Positions 1 to 13,100 of a DNA stretch of 64,000 nucleotides are shown one piece after another; the first letter of the stretch is position 1, and the number at the start of each line of letters is the position of its first letter. Under the pieces are notes generated by a model. It did not search any database and was not told where the DNA came from. It saw only the letters and a list, made by a program, of their open reading frames with translations. This DNA is from Branchiostoma floridae (Eukaryota > Chordata > Leptocardii > Amphioxiformes > Branchiostomatidae): assembly GCF_000003815.2 (NCBI RefSeq), contig NC_049994.1, positions 18,613,555-18,677,554 of the forward strand, given 5' to 3'. A program made the position numbers and the translations under genes.

Positions 1-70
1 GATTTAAATACTTGAAGTCAATGAATTGAAAATCTAAATCTCCTTTTCTTTTTCTTTTCCCTTTCTTCAG

Positions 71-151
71 ACCGTCCCAAACCTACAACGAGAGATCACC
101 CTGAACTTGGAGAAGAACTTCAAGCACAGGCCGAGGAACGGGCACATCTAA
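71..151 (+). CDS. Terminal coding exon of an unrecognised upstream gene (partial)
   Basis: A pyrimidine-rich tract ending in CAG at 61-70 is a strong 3' splice site. Read in phase 0 the exon gives 26 residues rich in Asn, Arg and Lys, ending in RPRNGHI before TAA at 149-151. The preceding exons lie left of the window, so phase and product are not certain; another phase reads open for a similar length and also ends near 150. I do not recognise the family. An AATAAA at 1657-1662 could end its transcript. Confidence 0.45.
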   Translation, partial: TVPNLQREITLNLEKNFKHRPRNGHI

Positions 152-1040
152 GACATGAGAGTACTTCAAATTAATTACTTACCCAAGATAGATGTCGATG
201 AAGGTTAGATATGCCAAATAGCAGGTTCTTAAGCAACTTGATAAGATTTTGGAATTGGTCAGATGTTTCATTAGCATCCACTATCTTTTGTCAAGTAGCA
301 TCAGATACCTTTCATCTGATGAGTGACAGTGAGGGAATCTGGTGAAGAGCAAGTATTATACCCTAACTTTTGGGCATCAATTCATAGTTCAGGTTATAAA
401 ACTTGCTCTGCTACATATCTGCTCAGTGCCACTAACAAAAGGCATTGAGTGGATGCTACTCGAAATGTCTATAGGTTTCTAAATCATATCCGGTTGCTTT
501 AATAACTGCTATTTATTGTAAGAAAGACTGTTTGTTCACCTTCAGCAAAAAAAACTGAATTCACTTTACATAGGCCGGTGCAATATTCTGGCTGTGTTAT
601 ACTGTTACCATGACATATGATATTTAACAGTGTATGATGTTAAAAAGTGTATAATATTATGTAACAGTATGTGCATGTGTATATGTATAATGTATGCATA
701 TCAAAGCTTAAGTTAACTTGACTTTTGAAATCTGGACAGAGAAGGGATAACATATCAATGTAATGTTAAGCAAACCCCAATGTCGATAGCTCCAGATTTC
801 TTGTATCTCTCTAACTTTGTACAAAACTATATATGCAAACATCATGTTGCAAAGGCACCGCCATTTCTTCCATGACCAAAAGTGAAAGATTCAGCTGACA
901 AGTAGTGAAGTTTGCACTGTATAAAAAGAAGTCCCAGGGTAGCCTTTATTTAGGCTTTGGGTTGTTTTCAACGTGTCTAGAGCATGGAAGGTGGAGCCCA
1001 ACCCTTTTACCTTCCTGACTGAAGTTAGGGTTTCATTATA

Positions 1041-1420
1041 ACAATCTTTATTGACAACGACAAAAGTACAGCGATTTTCGTAAGGTCTACATGAATAATA
1101 ACTACTTACAGTACAACTAAACACATATATATAGATATCTATAGGTATGGATACATCAACATAAAGGGTCTAGCATGTCATTTACACTATTGGTTCTACG
1201 GTATAAACAATCGTGAATATATTTGCCTACTTGTACACAATGTGGATTTTCGCCTCCCAGAATGTACTTGAATTTATCTATCGAACAGAGAGTAGCAAAG
1301 TCTTTAGAGCAAGCGGAAAGTAATGTGAACAGCTCTGTGCGTTTGTCACCATACGTGTATGGCGACTGGAGAAAAAATCTGTACTTTAGTTTGTCACCAT
1401 TTCTACACAAGTGGGTGGAG
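1041..1420 (-). mobile_element. 3' end of a non-LTR retrotransposon (RT C-terminus)
   Basis: On the minus strand 1156-1410 encodes 84 residues of the kind found at the C-terminus of LINE reverse-transcriptase proteins, with motifs KYILGG, CVQVGKYI and CLYRR. A short tail with an AATAAAGATTG-type signal follows (about 1041-1052 on +). The same block, protein and tail, recurs on the + strand at 43931-44220, which shows a dispersed element rather than a host gene. The 5' part of the element is missing, typical of a 5'-truncated insertion. Confidence 0.7.
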
Positions 1421-1900
1421 TGAGGAAAGTTGTGTTAAGTGCCTTTCCAAAGCGAGCAAGATCACTAGCAACACTGTATAATAGCTTGTAATTATTATTG
1501 CTTACAATTGAAGAGTATATGAAATTGAATATCTTTTATATTAGTTTTTAAATGACAGCCTTTTAAAAGTTTGTACATAACGATGTGAATACTTTAAAAT
1601 GATCATGAAAAGAGTGAAATGATGAATATATAAAGATTTTCATTGTATAGGTGTAGAATAAAACTTAAAGCAAAAGTGTAAAGACAAATTATCCTTTTTG
1701 TCCATGTACTTATGACCAGAATGATGCTTTTGCATCGAGAAAGGCAATACCCATGTTATTCAGTATTTCTGATAAAACTTCTAGAATGTAAATTTTCTTG
1801 CAGAAGAAAAAGAAATATGATATTCAGTCCATGACATCTTGAATTCTGTTCCAAATAACTTGAGTGATTTTTAACAGAGACTGAGGAAAGTTTGTACCTC

Positions 1901-2252
1901 GGTACACACCAATTTAACTTCTTGGTTCACGGATTCGCTCGCTCCTATTTTTTGGGAAAAAAAAAAATTACCACTCAGCAAATTTTCACCATTAATGAAA
2001 CCATTCACCAACTTTCTGGTGTTAGCAAATTTGCCTTTACATTATAAGCTCCTTGAAGTGTGGGTACAGGTGCTGTTACTGTACAATAATAGTGTTTTTG
2101 TACTTTTTTCAAGCTGAAAACTTTTTTCTTTATGTTTTGGATTAGCCGTTACCTTTACCCCAACCATTTTACAATTTTTATTTTTATTTCGCCCTCTCGC
2201 TCCATATTTTTTATGAAAAATCCGTGAAGCAAGAAATTAAATTGGTGTGGCC
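1901..2252. mobile_element. PIF/Harbinger-like MITE, decayed copy
   Basis: The two ends are inverted copies of a terminus of the form GGCCACACCAATTTAA...CTTGGTTCACGGAT. Most of the interior is the reverse complement of the copy at 60927-61293. The left end here is mutated (GGTACACACC) and the target duplication is no longer clear. No coding capacity. Confidence 0.6.
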
Positions 2253-3381
2253 TTGGTACACAAAGTAAAGTGCCATTTTCATTGAGTCCTTTTGCTAGAA
2301 ATGTCACTAAACCAAGAAAATAAAATGGCCTGGCATTGTCTAACATGAATAGGTTGACATGTAACGGGGCAATTGTATTTTTTCTTGGGCAATATGTCAT
2401 TTTCAAAGAGGAGTAAAAATATTTATACATGTATATTTAGTTGTGTTCCCATGACATTGCCACTGTGAAACCACGATGTATGCTAATTTTTTGTGCCAAA
2501 TCTTAACCAAGTGCAAGAATACGTATTTGGTAAGTATCTTAATTTGAAGATCTAGTTGCAATTAAATTATATTGGAAGGAGAGTGAAGTAAATGTAGATA
2601 TGCATTTTGTTTGAACTGTTTGTGTGCGGAATATTATGTATATTAATATGCAGCAGGACTAGTTTGCCGTTTTATGTATATTTTTGTATGTGCGCTGATA
2701 TATTAAAACTGATACAACTCATTAATGTGTGATGCTTCTTTGTTCTCAGCAACATGTTTTGTTTTAATGCCAAAGGGTCTGTGAGTTGTTAATTTTTGGA
2801 CATGTTTTTATAAAATTAACTTATCCTATCGGGTAAGCACATGTAAGTGCCCAAACCAATTTTTCACTTGCGCAAAGTTGAAATGTCACTTCAATATACA
2901 TTTTAACTTCCAGCAATGGAATTCTATTTTTCTGCTGCGTGATGATATTACTGTATATCAAAATCTCATTCAAAAGCTTTGTCTGCCCGATCGGGCAAGT
3001 GGGATAGGACATACAGGTACACTTGCCCAATCAGCACTTTCACTTGCGCTGGACAATAGGGCTAGTGGACTTGTCCAACATTGTATTGGATGACATACTA
3101 GTAATATAGTTTGAATATCTAGAAATTATTAATAATTTGGCATCTGGGGCAGAGCTGGATATATTTCCTTTAAACGTAGATATATCTTTGCGTGTGATTC
3201 ATTATTGGCTGCGCTCGTTACAGATGGATCCTGAAAGACATCCATTATTATAATTACAAGCTGACGCCATTTTGCATCAACATAGCTCTGTTACAAATAG
3301 TCATTGAAGGTCAATATATAACGTTACTACCATGAATTCCTTATGGAAACCTTCTATAGGTCACCTAAATTCGAAGACCAG

Positions 3382-3481
3382 NNNNNNNNNNNNNNNNNNN
3401 NNNNNNNNNNNNNNNNNNNNNNNNNNNNNNNNNNNNNNNNNNNNNNNNNNNNNNNNNNNNNNNNNNNNNNNNNNNNNNNNN
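3382..3481. other. Assembly gap of 100 N
   Basis: Exactly 100 unknown bases, a nominal size, so the true gap length is not known. It lies directly 5' of the first exon of the large receptor-channel gene, so part of its promoter may be missing. Paralogous sequence at 8003 is preceded by about 175-bp tandem repeats, which may explain why the assembly broke here. Confidence 0.99.
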
Positions 3482-3644
3482 AGCGATACACAAGCACTTA
3501 AGCGAAGCCCCATAATTACGCTATAATCATGTTGAGGGGTAATAAAGATTAAAAAGGCGCACGCTACGGAGAGAGGTGCGCACGATAGGAGCGCCGCTTT
3601 TCAGCATTTCAGAGTTATTCTGCTGGAAAACAGGCTGGAATAAC
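3482..3644 (+). promoter_or_regulatory. Putative promoter and 5' UTR of the receptor-channel gene
   Basis: The segment precedes the signal-peptide ATG. An AT-rich motif (GATTAAAAAGG, about 3547-3557) lies roughly 90-100 bases upstream of the ATG and could act as a weak TATA-like element. Bases 3482-3632 recur with few changes at 8003-8163, so this is a duplicated unit. No in-frame ATG with a better context is seen between the gap and 3645. The transcription start is not determined. Confidence 0.35.
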
Positions 3645-3720
3645 ATGGCTGGTTTACGTGGCTGGTATAAGGTGTTCATCCTTGTGGTGTTCTTCGCCTG
3701 CTTGACCAGTGCCGACCAAG
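3645..3720 (+). CDS. Exon 1: signal peptide
   Basis: The ATG at 3645 opens a 25-residue segment with a basic start (MAGLRGWYK), a hydrophobic core ([11 protein letters not shown]) and small residues before a likely cleavage site (TSA-DQ). It ends one base into a codon at a consensus donor, GTAAGC. This phase 1 end matches the phase 1 starts of the propeller exons at 12586 and 24682. No other signal peptide is seen before either propeller set, which supports one transcript. Confidence 0.75.
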
Positions 3721-3816
3721 GTAAGCAATACTTGCTATAACCTATTAAAAGTTGTTTTAGGGAGATAGTAGCTTTCAGAGCGAATGCTCTGGACAGCATA
3801 CACGCACACACACTCG

Positions 3817-3847
<31 letters not shown>

Positions 3848-6800
3848 AAAGACACAGATACACACACACTCATACACACAGAGACACACAGACAGACACA
3901 CACACACACACACATACATACACACACACACACACACAAATAAATTCCGTATCCATATTCCGTACACACACACACACACACTCATGCACGCTCAAACGCA
4001 TACACGCTCAAACACATACTAACACAAGACTAACACACAAACGCATTTGACACACACAAACTAAACGGGCATTTGAATTGTTCGCGGTCTCACCTGAAAA
4101 ACAAGCGACGCGACTCAAAGTTCGGGCAGTACTGTCCAGTACATCAGTGTTCACCAACTCAAATCATTTATGTGGTCTCTGTCGGTCAGTACTGACCATG
4201 GGAAAATATTGTCACATCGGCCCTATAGCATCGGCTATGGATAAGTTGTCCTGTACCAGAATGACTGTTCTGCCACATAAGGCACATCTACCTGAGTGGC
4301 AAAGGTTTGAAGGCTTTATTCGGAATAAAGCAATCTTTAGATAAAGCCACCGCCTCATTACCAGTTAGAAACAAACTTTTCAATGCATGTGTCAAACCTA
4401 TTCTACTTTATGGCCCAGAAATCTGGGGCGCATTAAAAAGCCCTAAAACCTGTCCCATTGAATCTGTTCACCTTAAATTCTGCAAACAAGCACTAAACGT
4501 CCCCAGATCAGCATCAAACCTTGCCACAAGAGCGGAATTATGAAGGTACCCCATTCAACTGGAAGCCTCCCTGAACGCTATCAAACACTTTCTCAGAATC
4601 CGCCAAAACGTGCCAGCTGACAGTCTACAAGCCGACGCCCTATCTTGTCAATTACAACTAGATGCTAGTGGCAACAAGTGCTGGGCGAACGGTGTTCGTA
4701 AGATACTGGAGGAATGCGGTTTTGCCTAAATATGGAGATCCCAAGTATCTCTTGGAACAAACCTATCACCATTAACCAACGCCATCAGCCAACGATTAAA
4801 TGATATTTACATTCAAACATTTAAAGCCGAAATACACAACGACAACCGGGACAAATCTTTCGGTAACAAATTACGGACCTATAGATTATTCAAGCCTATT
4901 TATAAAGAAGAAGAATATCTGATGGTTAACAACATACAACACAGAGTGGCTGTAACTAAACTCCGAATAAGTTGCCACAAGTTACATATCGAAACTGGAA
5001 GGCACAACCGCACTCCTCTGCAGCATAGAGTCTGCAAATTTTGTGATCTACAACAGGTAGAAGATGAACAGCATTTTATTTTACACTGTAAATTGTACCA
5101 TAAGGAACGGATTGTGCTTTATGAATATATCAGAAAAGAGTTTCCATATTTTGAACATCGTAATGCAACGGATAAATTTCGATTTTTGATGCGCCTAGAT
5201 AAACCCTGTAAATTAAACATTATTTGTTCCTATATCTACACCTGTACAAAGAAGCGAGAAGATGTCGACCATAATGTTAGCTTAGTACCTTCGATTAGTT
5301 AAATTGTACCTTGTTGTCCCTGCATATGTCTGTTATGTCTGTTATGAGTGACCTGTACCTAGCCCGTCGAGGCATGAATGTAAAATAAAGGTCTTTCATT
5401 CTATTCTATAAGCGGACTCTGTTGCAGAGTTTTTTCTGTGTTTCCGCTTTTCTCCTGTGCTGTGTATCAGGAACTGTCTAGAGCGTTCAGTAGATCCTGA
5501 GTTCGATACTCGCCATGCCCCTGCCCCCATGACGGTGGAGTGACGCCCACCGAGCCTCACGGCTAATCTGTCTAAAGGTGCCAAAAACACCTACGGATTT
5601 GGCGCTGTCAGTGTGTCAACATCTGCATGCACACTTGCCACTTAGACCCGTGAATTTTATTTTGTGCATCAGGAGTGAAACAGAACCTCTTACACCACAT
5701 TTTCGGCCGGAGGATGACCGGCGTTTGGGCGATTACGCGGGCTTCGGGCGACTTTTAACAGCTCGTCCGTTGAGGTTTAAACCTCCGTGGGATGTCAGTT
5801 GTGCACCAAAAAAGCAGGAAAGACAATGACTTGAACTTTCCTGAGGGAAGCACCGAGCCCCGTTCAATTTGTGACGGTTCAGATTATTTGATAAAAAGTA
5901 AAGCCGATGCTCGGGCGATGTTGAAATTCGGCGAGCTCTGACCAACCGACAAATTCGGCCGGCGTCCGCATGAATTGTAAACCCGGCTTAAGAATGCCTG
6001 CAACGGGATAGACACGCTAAAACAGCACTGCACTGGCAACCTGACCAAGCAAAAATAAAACGGGAAAGACCAAAATTAACTTGGAGACAAATGCTACAGA
6101 AAGAACTTGAACAATTGGGAGCAGAAATCCTTGCCCCAAACCACCCTGAATGGAGACAGCTTACTGCCCAATGTGTCACCAGACAAGGGAGGATCTAAGT
6201 GCTAAGTGTGTAACGTTAAGTGTCTAGCTTCTCCCGAAATACTAAACCATCCAAATGATTACTTTTGGATGCCCCTTTCAAAATAACGGTTACAAATTAA
6301 GAACATGACGCATACGGGTAAGAAAAGTGTTGGAAATTAATATGTGATTAGAGCCATGAAATACACGGTTTAAAAATGTTTGCAAAGAAAATTCCTTCGG
6401 TAAGAAGTGAAGGTTGGGGCAGAGCGAGGAACATCCTGAAGTTGACCCGCGCACCTCTGGTCACAGCCCAATTATCCATGGTTTCTCCCGCCTGTCCCAA
6501 AGCCATTGTATTTCTAAAAGTCAGCACAAATACTGGAGGTTTGGTGGGCATTAACGTAAGGCTGTCCGAAATGAGCGCTGTTTCTGACTGAGGGCGTGAA
6601 CTTGTTGAACAGACACGTACACACGTATACAGGCCTGTATATACACTCACACAGACCCGCACGTGCATAAGATATTTCTCCTAACTCTGTACTCTGTACT
6701 CTGTACGAGATATCGATAGAATACAACACGGTGTAACGTTATTCCGTATCGCCCAAGGTACGGCCCGACCGCGGGAGAATCGCCCGACGGCCGCGGGAGG

Positions 6801-7042
6801 GCCGGGACCGAGGGCAATACGGAATACACCATATCCGTACGAAATACGGATACGGAATGTATTTGTGATTTTAAGAATACAAACATCGCCATTAGTCTGT
6901 TTGATCATTGATGTTAAGCTGTAGTTTGCCTAAGTATTTACATTCAATTTTGGAGCATCTTTCACCTAAAACAAAGTAAGAAAAAATAGTAGTCAATATG
7001 AACAAGCTGTCATTATATTTCAGCCATACCATAGGTAATGTT

Positions 7043-7074
<32 letters not shown>

Positions 7075-7104
7075 TCCTTCTTTCTTTCTTTCTTTCTTTC
7101 TTAA

Positions 7105-7156
<52 letters not shown>

Positions 7157-10100
7157 CCTGTTTAATCTTCAAAACGCCTAATTTCCGTCGTTCCTGGACC
7201 GAATGATCTCGAATTTGGCACAAGGAGAGTGTGAGCCAATACCCCTGAGCGTTTTTTTTTCATATCTGCCTTTAAAATGATTTTATCGCGGTTTTTGGCA
7301 ATTTCTATGTATATTTTGGCCCCCTGGACCCTGGTATTACAGCCGAATGACCTGGAATTTGGTACAGAGGTGCATTGATCATACATGCCGGCCTTTTTTT
7401 ATTAGGTATTATATGATATTGTATGACCTTGTATAGATCTATATCATTAGGTATTATTGTATATATCATTAGGTATTATTGTATGGCCTTGTATATATGA
7501 TTAGTTATTATTCTTTTCTTGTAGTAATAACAGCAATACAAAAGCAGGACATACTAGGGGTGATCATTTTTTGATTAGGTATTATAAAATATGGTATAGC
7601 CTTGTATATATCATTAGGTATTATTGTATATATCATTAGATATTATTGTATGGCCTTGTATATATGATTAGTTATTATTGTATTGTTGTAGTAATAACAG
7701 CGATACAAAAGCAGGACATACTAGGGGTGATCAGGAATTTTTCTATTAGGTATTATAAAATATTGTATAGCCTTGTATATATCATTAGGTATTATTATAT
7801 ATATCATTAGGTATTCTGTATGGCCTTGTATACATGATTAGTTATTATTCTTTTCTTGTAGTAATAACAGCGATACAAAAGCAGGACATACTAGGGGTGA
7901 TCATTTTTTGATTAGGTAGTATATAATATTGTATGACCTTGTATATATGATTAGGTATTATTGTATATATGATTAGGTATTATTGTATTGTTGTAATAAT
8001 AACAGCGATACAAAAGCAGGACTTAAGCGAAGCCCCATGACTGCGCTATCCTTCTGTTGAGGGGTGATAAAGATTAAAAAGGCGCACGCAACCGAGAGAG
8101 GTACGCACGGTAGGAGCGCCGCTTTCCAGCATTTCTGTACCGGAGTTATTCTGCTGGAAAACAATTTTGGAGCATCTTTCACCCAAAAGAAAGAAATGAA
8201 TATGCGGACTGCCTCTCTATTGGAACTCTGTTACCCCTCCCTTTACCTGTAAAAAGTGTGCAATTCAGCCTATGGCTAGGCTGCGAAATACTTTTATATG
8301 ATCATAATGATCGAATAAACTGATAATTCATTCATTCATTCATACAACGTGTTGTATTTTAACTATATAATGCTAACCGGAGTAAACTCAAGTTTATAGC
8401 CAAAAAAGAGCAACAGGTGTGACACTTACATGTACAGTGTATGCACATCGTAACAACTTTATTCGTTAATTCGAACAAAAGAACCGGGCAAAGCCAGTGA
8501 ACAGTTGTTCGTATTTCGAAAGCCGCGCACACAAGCGAGTTCTACTTGTTCGAATCGAACTATGGAGGGAGCCCCGGGCCGTACGGGAAAATACGGACCG
8601 GTCGGAACTCCAATATCGAATGTAAATAGGCACCGGCTATGACATAAAGTATCATCTACCCCATATTAGCATCTTGGACAGTTTCAAAGGTCATATTAGA
8701 TTGTCAAAAAGAGAGATATTGTAAAACGCTTAAGTTTACGCCATTTGAAATTCAATTGTTTAAGGTAGTTCTGAGTTTGCAGTTCATTCAGAAACTGGAT
8801 ACGGTTGATACTGTTGATACTGTAGTAGTAACAACGGAAGTCAGATCAGTGTAATATAATGAGTTTGAACTGAGAAGTCTGCCGCAAAACCGCGAACTAA
8901 TTTGAACATCTCAAATATTGTAAGGTTTACAGTACATGTTTACGAATGGCTGAGTTTGATGCTTGAATAATTAATGACCGGTGTATATTACACCTTCTGG
9001 TGGTGAGCTGGAATGGTAGTCTCTACCAGACTCCCGCCTGGCTGAATAGTAATAAGGGAATTTGGCCTGGAGACTATGGAATGGCAATGCTATAGTAACA
9101 TTATATTAATATGGCGTAAAAATGACAGCTTTTGTTTCTATTTTTTATCCATTCAACATCAAACATACAAAACGAACAAGACAAAGGGACGGCAGCTCAA
9201 GTTTAATACATAGAAGTTGTATTCTTGCCGCCACTTTTACCGCGTGGAAAATTAAATATTCAGCAAGACAAAAACAAAATGTAGTTTTGCGTATTCGGCA
9301 TAATTTCACAGTTGGCATAACAAGAACACAAAGGATACCACGTGGCGTTTAAAAATGTTTGGCGTTGTCGTATAGGGTATTTGAGTTAACAGGATGTCCA
9401 AGAATCCCAGAAAGTTTGTCGAAGAGAGTTGAGCGCTCATAAGTATATGCAGGGTAGCTTTCATAGCTTTTACTTCGGCACACGTACAGCGATCTGTCAA
9501 TCAAATGAGGTTTTAGTCACCGTCCTATCAAGGACATTTCTAACAGACTAGTTTTAGTTTTTCTAATCTTTTATTCACATTGTAAGCATTTGTGTGTTTA
9601 TACGTTTTCTTTACAAAATCAACCCATGTGTAAACGTTGTGCAATTTTCAGCCCTTGTGTAGCATCTACTTTTGTGATACTATCATACTATAAGAGGTCT
9701 TTTTATATGTTGTTTCTTATCAAACGTGTTTGTCTCTGAAATATTAACGGTACTTGGATTCTTCGGCTTGTATGTAAACGCGAATGCCATGATATGGAAT
9801 GCTAATATTTTTCACTGTCTTAAACAGTTGAAATTAAATGTTGCTGTTGTTTTCAAACAATAATTACTTTGACTAAGCACCATGGTATGTTGGATGTGAT
9901 GTTTTGATATTGAGTTGACCGATATCTAGTACAGTCTGATGATATAGGCTGTGTCGCGCCCTAGGACATATGTAGTAAAACTCTGCTACAATATTTTACA
10001 GTGGCACGTACATGAACAGAACACATGAGATGTTAGGCCACACAAATTTTATTTCTTGGTTCTCGGATTTTTTCTGCAAAAAGTTGAAGCGACAGGGCGA

Positions 10101-13100
10101 AAAAGAAAAAAAACTTGCAACAAGTCTGGGTTCAGGTCCAGAGGTCCAGGATGATAAGTCCAGACCTGGACCCAAGGTATACATATGCTAGAAATAGTTA
10201 ATCAGTAATAATTACATTACATTACATTGCAAAATTGCATTGTTGGCATAAGTTTTACCTATAATTTGTACAGTCAGTACTACAGTAAACAGAAATGCTC
10301 AGTATTAAAGACAAACTTAATCGTTTTCTTCAGCTCAACTCAACTTATCCATTCTCTTTTGTTCTACGTCTAGTTTAACCCTCTAATTTATCTTTAATCA
10401 TGTGGTAAACAAAAAACATCTCAAACAGGCCAATAGTATTTTTCCGGAAATGCAACAACAACAGCAAATGTTATTTAAGTTCGCCTCAAGAAATGAAATA
10501 GCATTGCTGGAAGTCTTATTTGCCCTCTGAGTTGATAAAATTATCTATTCAAGGCTCTAGATACATTTCATGGTCAACTGGTGCAAATTGAAAAAAAAAA
10601 TTACAAATACTTCCACTCCCCCACTCAAATACATGAACATTACCCAAAGTACTGAACTACCTGTTGTATAAAACCATAGGTTTACTCTCCATTTTTTGTT
10701 GCAATTTTCTGTTGGCAAAAAAACAAGATGCAATTTGGTTCAACCTCTTTGGTAGACATTAATGCAATCAAGAGCTGTGAAATCTGCAATTTCACAAAAG
10801 TCACCGTGGGGCGCTGCTGCAACCCAAACAAAGATGGCCGCCCGTAAAAATAACCCTTGTTTATCTCCATTTTCGGCGGCTTTCGGACGGATTTGTACCA
10901 TTCAGGCATATCAAAACATGTTGCCCAAGTAGGTACAAGAGTGAACAAATATTGGTAATTTATTGAGTTGTTTGTTTGGATGCCGATTTCTGTGTTTCAG
11001 TTGACAATTTACGTGTAAAAGTGTGGGTGTGTGACACTGAATACATGCTCAGCCGAATTTCTGAACTTCTGATGCTGCTAACCTTTAACGTTATGTTATG
11101 CCAATATGTATCTCATATTCACGATGATTAATGTGTTCCCAAAAGTACTTTGCAACAAACAAGAAATGAATCAATTGGTAACAAAGGACTTGGGGGTGAG
11201 AAAAAGTAAATGTACTGGTACTTCCAGACGTTTTGTTTTTGTAACTGAACCAAAGTTTGGCAGCACTACTAAGTATTTAATTTAAACTTACTTAGCCTGG
11301 TTACCAAACCCCAGCCCGATCTCCCAACACGAAAGATATTTGAGGTTGGGGTATGGTATCCAGGCTATAACTTACTGAATGGAATTTTTTTCTTACAAAA
11401 TGGGAAAAATAGAAGCGGCGATTCCCAGAACCAACAAATAAAATTGGTATGGCCTTAGGGTCATTTGGACTTTTACAGCCTCAACTGTAAACTTCTTCAA
11501 TGTGTTTTCTTTAGCCTGATTAAATCTCGCTTATAGCAGCCCGCCCGACATATGGGCGGGGAGGGGCCAGTTACAGTCCCGGCAGCGGAGTTAGCTTTAC
11601 ACAGACTTTCTTTATATTTGCTTTCAATAGATAGACAGACAGACGAGAACAGTGTGGCACTCAGCACTCATGATTTGTAACGTAGTTTAACAGTGCCACA
11701 TACAACGAACAGACTTAGTTCCATTCATCATTAGATGTCTTAGCAAACAAAAGAATACTTCCACCACACACATACACGCACACCCCTAACACAGCGCACC
11801 CCTAACACTGTCTCTGACAATAGAACACAAACATCATTCTGTAGTACTAGTATTTGATTCTTGCCCTTTTCTGCGGTTCTTTTAAACATTAACAGCCACA
11901 CCTTCATATGAACATCTAATTTCTGTAATTAACGCTTACATGTGTTGTCAGCGAAATTGGGTATTTCTAAAGATCTCTAAACAGTGCTTGTCGGGAAATA
12001 CTTTATACACACCGTACACAATCCAGAAACATTTCAGTGTCCGTGCATCTCACTAATGCACTTCTTTTAAGTTCTTATGACCCTTTTAACCTTAGAAGGT
12101 CCCATCTTTCTCAAACCAGTATGATAGAAAAAAGAGGTAAATCAACCCCACAAGATATGGTCTCGTCCGTTACCGTGGCAACGGATATAGTTACGCAATG
12201 CCACTAGTGCTGGAAAATTGTAGATTGAATCCTGGGTTAACATCGTTTCAAATTTCCCTAGCCCTAATTATTGATTTAAAAAAAATTATATTTATATTAA
12301 GGGTAAAGGTTGTCCCCTAGAATTTTTAAGGGCACAGTTACTGTAGTGGATGGCGGTTTAACCTTTCACCACCTTATTAACCTCCCCAACAGAAGTCAGG
12401 TACCCATTTTTACAGAGTGAAAAGTGCCTTTCCTTGCATGAGGCAGGTGACATGACAGCCTATATGGACCCGGGGCAATTTGATGCTGAGCCGAAAACTC
12501 AATATGTTTGCTGTAGCTAATACTTTTTTCACGTGCTTGAAGTTAGTATGGAACAGCTGCTGCATTTCCATTTTCCACCCCTTAGGAGACCTCGGTTCCC
12601 GTAACAACAGTGAGCCATTCCTGTTGGTGGCTGATCGTGATGGATCCACCATTCTCCAAATTAACATCACTTCCGGATCAAAGGTCACACTGCCCCTGGT
12701 AGATGTTGGAAACCCCCACGCGCTGGACCACGACCCGCTCACCGACTACGTGTACTGGTCAGATGGAGGGAACAACAACGTCAAACGGGCTCGTCGTGAT
12801 GGAAGTGGCATGGAGACCATCATAGATACCGGCAGCCGTGAGTTATGGGTTACCATTTCTTCTTTTAAAATTTAATTCAAAGTCTGAGACATGCAAGCGT
12901 TTTGAAATATTAGCCCTTTCACAGAGATCAGACCGCCTGTCCGGCGACAGGAATTTAAGCAGAGTTTGGTGGGGAAAATCGTGACCGTTTCCTTATATGC
13001 CGTCTCAGCTGGTGGTGAGGCATATGACCAACAACTAAATCCTTCCGTACGCCAACTAAACTGCTAAACTGAGCAAACTTTTGACTAAAATAGGAAAGCT

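Larger units (their letters stand above)
152..3381. other. Probable 3' UTR and repeat-filled spacer
   Basis: No coding exon is supported here. The stretch holds a dispersed repeat at about 195-330 whose core (a run resembling CAACTGGATAAGATTTTG followed by GGTCAGACGTTTC) recurs at 45249-45370 and 60080-60204. It also holds an inverted LINE tail (1041-1420), a Harbinger-like MITE (1901-2252) and AT-rich sequence. The AATAAA at 1657-1662 is a plausible poly(A) signal for the gene ending at 151. Confidence 0.5.
3721..12585 (+). other. Intron 1 of the receptor-channel gene
   Basis: About 8.9 kb between the signal-peptide exon and the first propeller exon. It holds a CA repeat (about 3799-4050), a LINE fragment (4250-5410), an RTE-like tail (5992-6198), a palindromic MITE (6718-6840), a TTTC microsatellite (7041-7156), tandem repeats of about 175 bp (7385-8002), a second copy of the promoter region (8003-8163) and a 1.4-kb Harbinger-like element (10036-11454). 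No coding exon of the host gene is recognised within it. Confidence 0.6.

Noticed and set aside
3332..3526. ORF across the N gap
   Set aside because: More than half of it is unknown sequence; there is no evidence for coding.
3527..3985. Long Cys/Val-rich minus-strand frames over 3527-3985
   Set aside because: They translate a CA/GT microsatellite and part of the opposite-strand first exon; no splice or domain support.
5396..5590. A tRNA-like GAGTTCGATACTCGC motif near 5500
   Set aside because: No complete cloverleaf could be formed around it; at most a remnant of a tRNA-derived SINE.
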